Assembly: GCA_021774615.1 (NCBI GenBank)
Contig: JAJFIW010000013.1
Span: 1-55,462, forward strand
Direction of reading: 5' to 3'
DNA length: 55,462 nucleotides
Origin: Alphaproteobacteria bacterium
Lineage (GTDB): Bacteria > Pseudomonadota > Alphaproteobacteria > UBA1280 > UBA6503
In this document: positions 53,125-55,462 of the stretch, in pieces
Layout of the letters: every line of letters begins with the position of its first letter
How positions within the stretch are numbered: position 1 is the first letter of the stretch
Notes under the pieces: model-generated
The model's input: only the letters and a program-made list of their open reading frames with translations
Told to the model about the DNA's origin: nothing
The model's database searches: none
Translations under genes and position numbers: made by a program

Positions 53125-54411
53125 TTACTGCCATAAAGTTACTAGATTTTCCGAAGTTAAGTCACCCATCGCTGCAAGTAGCCTAAAGGTACTAAGGACT
53201 TTCCCGTATTGGGCGGTTACTTTATCTACTTTTGCTTGGAGTAGTTCTTCTTCAGCATCGAGCAAGTCAAGGGTAGTGCGTGCACCTAGTAGAGTTTCTT
53301 GTTTTACACCATCATATGCCATTTTATTAGCACGGGTTGCCTCTATCCGTGAGGTAAGCTCGGCACGAACTGTTTGGTAATTATAAAATGCGTCTACCAA
53401 CTCGCGGCGTACGCTACGGCGTACTTCTTGGTAGTTTTCATGTGCTTGTTGTTTTTTTGCTAAAGCTTGACGAACCCCACCAGCAGTGGCTCCGCCTCTA
53501 AATATTGGGAATTCTGCATTTAAGGTTACGTTCAGCTCGTTAGAATCACCATTACCTACCGCTGAAAAACCTTTCTCTCGGCGGCTAACGCTAGCTTCGG
53601 CAGTAACATCGGGGAAATAACCACTACGAGCTTGTGATACGGTGTGGTTTTCTGCTGCTAATACCGCAACAGCCTGTTCTACCAAAGGGTGAGCAGCCAA
53701 AACACGTTCTATTAGCTCATCAATATCATTTGGGATATCTGCAACTATTTTAGGCCAACTCATTTTTTGTGGTTCAAGCCCGATAATTTCCTCAAATATT
53801 GCGCGGTCTGCAATAAGCCTACCCTTTGCGGCAACAGCTGTTGCTTTGGCCGCAGCTAGCCTTGCTTGTGCTTGGGATACATCGGTACGAGTAATCTCGC
53901 CCAATTTAAAACGAGAGCGTGTTGCATCAAGCTGCTTACTTAAAACATCAACTTGGAAATTATTTAACTCTAGAATACGTTGCGCTAACAAAACATCAAG
54001 ATAAGCTTGGGCTGAGGTCAGCAGTGTTTGTTGCTCGGATTCTTTTAAGCTAGACTCTGCAGCGGTCAAAAGCCGTTCTGTGCGGCGTAATGTTGCAAGG
54101 TTCTCGCCACCCGCAAAGACTGTTTGCCTTACTCGCAGCGATGCTGCACGAGGCTTATTTACAACCGTAGGCCCACCCGAAAAATTACGGCGGTCTGTTA
54201 CAACCCAGTTCCCCACACCATCTACAGTAGGCAAAAATGGCGCAAAGTCGATAGATTTTTGCTCTTTTGCTTGTGCTACTTCCTCTTTTTTGGCTTTAAA
54301 AGTAGGGTTGCTAGATAATGTTGCATCAAATGCTTCTTGCAGAGTCAAAGCCGAAGCTGAATTAGCAAACAAAGCTAATGCTGATAATATAAATATTGGT
54401 TTTTTAAACAC
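53125..54411 (-). CDS. tolC: TolC family outer-membrane efflux protein
   Basis: Outer-membrane channel for efflux pumps or type I secretion. The 428-residue protein has a signal peptide (about 1-22, KKPIFILSALALFANSASA), then two repeats of the outer-membrane efflux fold: SLRVRQTVFAGGENLATLRR, LLTSAQAYLDVLLAQ and, in the second half, LNVTLNAEFPIFRGGATAGG. The start is GTG at 54411 with AAAGG upstream; no ATG is nearby. It follows the rhodanese gene by 1 base. The matching pump subunits are not in the window. Confidence 0.92.
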   Translation of the reverse strand: MFKKPIFILSALALFANSASALTLQEAFDATLSSNPTFKAKKEEVAQAKEQKSIDFAPFLPTVDGVGNWVVTDRRNFSGGPTVVNKPRAASLRVRQTVFAGGENLATLRRTERLLTAAESSLKESEQQTLLTSAQAYLDVLLAQRILELNNFQVDVLSKQLDATRSRFKLGEITRTDVSQAQARLAAAKATAVAAKGRLIADRAIFEEIIGLEPQKMSWPKIVADIPNDIDELIERVLAAHPLVEQAVAVLAAENHTVSQARSGYFPDVTAEASVSRREKGFSAVGNGDSNELNVTLNAEFPIFRGGATAGGVRQALAKKQQAHENYQEVRRSVRRELVDAFYNYQTVRAELTSRIEATRANKMAYDGVKQETLLGARTTLDLLDAEEELLQAKVDKVTAQYGKVLSTFRLLAAMGDLTSENLVTLWQ

Positions 54412-54412
54412 T

Positions 54413-54736
54413 TTATTTAACCTTTAATGTTGGGTCTATATCTTTAGCCCAGGCAAGCATTCCACCTTCTACATTGGCAACCTTATATTTTTTACCTATA
54501 AGGTACTCGCAAGCTTTACTAGAGCGACCGCCAGAACGGCAAACCACAGCTATGTTTTTATCTGCTGGTAGTTCTTGGTGGCGTTCTGCCAACTCCCCTA
54601 AAGGGATATGATGGAACTGTGAACATGTTATCTGTGCTTCTGCTAGCTCTGAGTCTTCTCGCACATCAAGCAAGTGTAGCTCTTTATCTTCGTCAAGAGC
54701 TTCTTTAAGTTCATTGGGTGTTAGTATATTAAACAT
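54413..54736 (-). CDS. Single-domain rhodanese-like sulfurtransferase
   Basis: A 107-residue GlpE/PspE-type rhodanese domain with LLDVREDSELAEAQI and active-site loop CRSGGRS, with Cys66 as the sulfur carrier. ATG at 54736 is preferred; GTG at 54739 is one codon upstream. No signal peptide is visible, so it should be cytoplasmic. It lies between the Pcm-like and TolC-like genes, a conserved order in alphaproteobacteria. Confidence 0.88.
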   Translation of the reverse strand: MFNILTPNELKEALDEDKELHLLDVREDSELAEAQITCSQFHHIPLGELAERHQELPADKNIAVVCRSGGRSSKACEYLIGKKYKVANVEGGMLAWAKDIDPTLKVK

Positions 54737-54762
54737 CACTTTATTATCCCCTATCTATTAAC

Positions 54763-55428
54763 TTAAAAAACAAATTTCTCAGTCCGTTGGAAATTCTTTA
54801 GTACATCGCCTTTTGTTTCAAAAAGCTTTTCTTCAAATAACGTTTTGCCTACTTTAACAAAAACTGTAGCTTCTTTAACAACACTATTATCATCTATAAC
54901 AGCACATATTCTGCCATTTTCTGCTAATTGATTAATAATAACTTGGGGGATTTCTTCAACTGCAGAATCAAACAAAATACAATTATAAGGCGCTTTAGCT
55001 AAACAACCTTTTTCTGGAGCACGTCTAACAAAAGATATATTATCGAGATGCAAATCAATCGCCGCACTTTTTGCTACATCTAATAAATAACCATCTTCTT
55101 CTACAACTACAACTTCTGCTACTAAAGGTGCAATAATGGCAGCACTATAGCCAGTACCACCAGCTACAATTAATACTTTGTCTTGCTCTGTTAAGTTAAG
55201 CTCTTGGAGCATCCGTGCCAAAGTCATCGGAGCATACATTGTACGATCAGTTGTCATTGGTAATAAGTTATCCACATACGCCTGCTCTTGGTGCGAGCTA
55301 TCAGCAAAAATTTCTCGGGGGACGTCCATAAAACGTTGTAACAATGGCCCTGTATTAACCTTATTAGGGCGGAGCTGATTGTCTACCATGTTACGGCGTA
55401 CTTGTAAGACAGCTGAAGGGTTCATCAT
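54763..55428 (-). CDS. Pcm-like methyltransferase family protein (tolC-linked paralogue)
   Basis: A 221-residue relative of protein-L-isoaspartate O-methyltransferase. NMVDNQLRPNKV at the N-terminus, VPREIFAD, TDRTMYAPMTLARMLQ and FDSAVEEIPQVI match the form found next to tolC in alphaproteobacteria. The nucleotide loop reads VAGGTGYSAAI instead of EIGTGSGYQAA, so SAM binding may be altered. Role unknown; distinct from pcm at 41069-41785. Its 5' end is 34 bases from the window edge. Confidence 0.85.
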   Translation of the reverse strand: MMNPSAVLQVRRNMVDNQLRPNKVNTGPLLQRFMDVPREIFADSSHQEQAYVDNLLPMTTDRTMYAPMTLARMLQELNLTEQDKVLIVAGGTGYSAAIIAPLVAEVVVVEEDGYLLDVAKSAAIDLHLDNISFVRRAPEKGCLAKAPYNCILFDSAVEEIPQVIINQLAENGRICAVIDDNSVVKEATVFVKVGKTLFEEKLFETKGDVLKNFQRTEKFVF

Positions 55429-55462
55429 TATTAAATAACCTACATATTCTTATTTTTTAAAA

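Noticed and set aside
1-55462. Possible mobile element or CRISPR array
   Set aside because: No transposase, integrase, terminal inverted repeats with target duplications, or regularly spaced direct repeats were seen; the only duplicated cassettes lack any recombinase.

Overview
The window is a compact, gene-dense bacterial chromosome segment with no gene-free stretch over 300 bases. I see no tRNA, rRNA, CRISPR array or insertion sequence. Base composition looks AT-rich (about 40% GC by eye). Gene order and content point to the Alphaproteobacteria: rpoZ-rsh-acpS-lepB-rnc-era-recO-parC, recG divergent from sdhE-mfd, tatABC-serS-pcm-nlpD-yajC-secDF, popZ-valS, and an isoaspartyl-methyltransferase-like gene next to a TolC-type gene. 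I cannot place it below class level. Several genes normally found in these blocks (pdxJ, scpA, scpB, surE, argS, dgt) are absent, so the ancestral synteny is eroded.

Layout: (1) 1-7216, minus strand: 5' part of gyrA, an FAD amino-acid-oxidase-like gene whose start looks frameshifted, an unassigned MFS carrier, mgtE, maeB, and a SCO copper chaperone. (2) 7260-7898 plus: lipB. (3) 7895-16707 minus: parC, recO, era, rnc, lepB, acpS, a DUF2062 gene, and rsh (ppGpp synthetase/hydrolase). (4) 16930-22456 minus: rpoZ, a degenerate pantothenate-synthetase-like gene, smpB, mfd, sdhE. (5) 22641-25771 plus: recG and two self-contained cassettes, each a small membrane protein with a shared 5' block and a near-identical terminator. 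(6) 25837-27121 minus: a DUF502 gene and ssb. (7) 27232-33125 plus: uvrA, abrB-like, trmFO, and a P-loop ATPase. (8) 33112-37806 minus: an ElaA-like acetyltransferase, a secreted coiled-coil protein, Fe/Mn SOD, secF, secD, yajC. (9) 37970-38905 plus: nadK. (10) 38891-47704 minus: apt, nlpD-like, a DedA/YqaA protein, pcm, serS, tatC-tatB-tatA, an ElyC/YdcF protein, an M50 protease, nagZ, a SPOR protein. (11) erpA plus, then valS and popZ minus, a LOG-family gene plus, and finally tolC-like, rhodanese and pcm-like minus.

Functionally this is mostly housekeeping: topology and repair (gyrA, parC, recO, recG, mfd, uvrA, ssb), protein export (SecDF-YajC, Tat, LepB), envelope maintenance (NlpD, NagZ, ElyC, SPOR, TolC), ribosome rescue and RNA processing (smpB, era, rnc, trmFO), and stringent signalling (rsh with rpoZ). 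The most unusual items are the duplicated small-membrane-protein cassettes at 24768-25825, the PanC-like pseudoenzyme, repeated DIDALM motifs in the PopZ linker, non-standard residues at both quinolone-determining positions (GyrA Met87, ParC Lys80), lysine-rich tails on TatA and YajC, and several perfect inverted repeats between genes.
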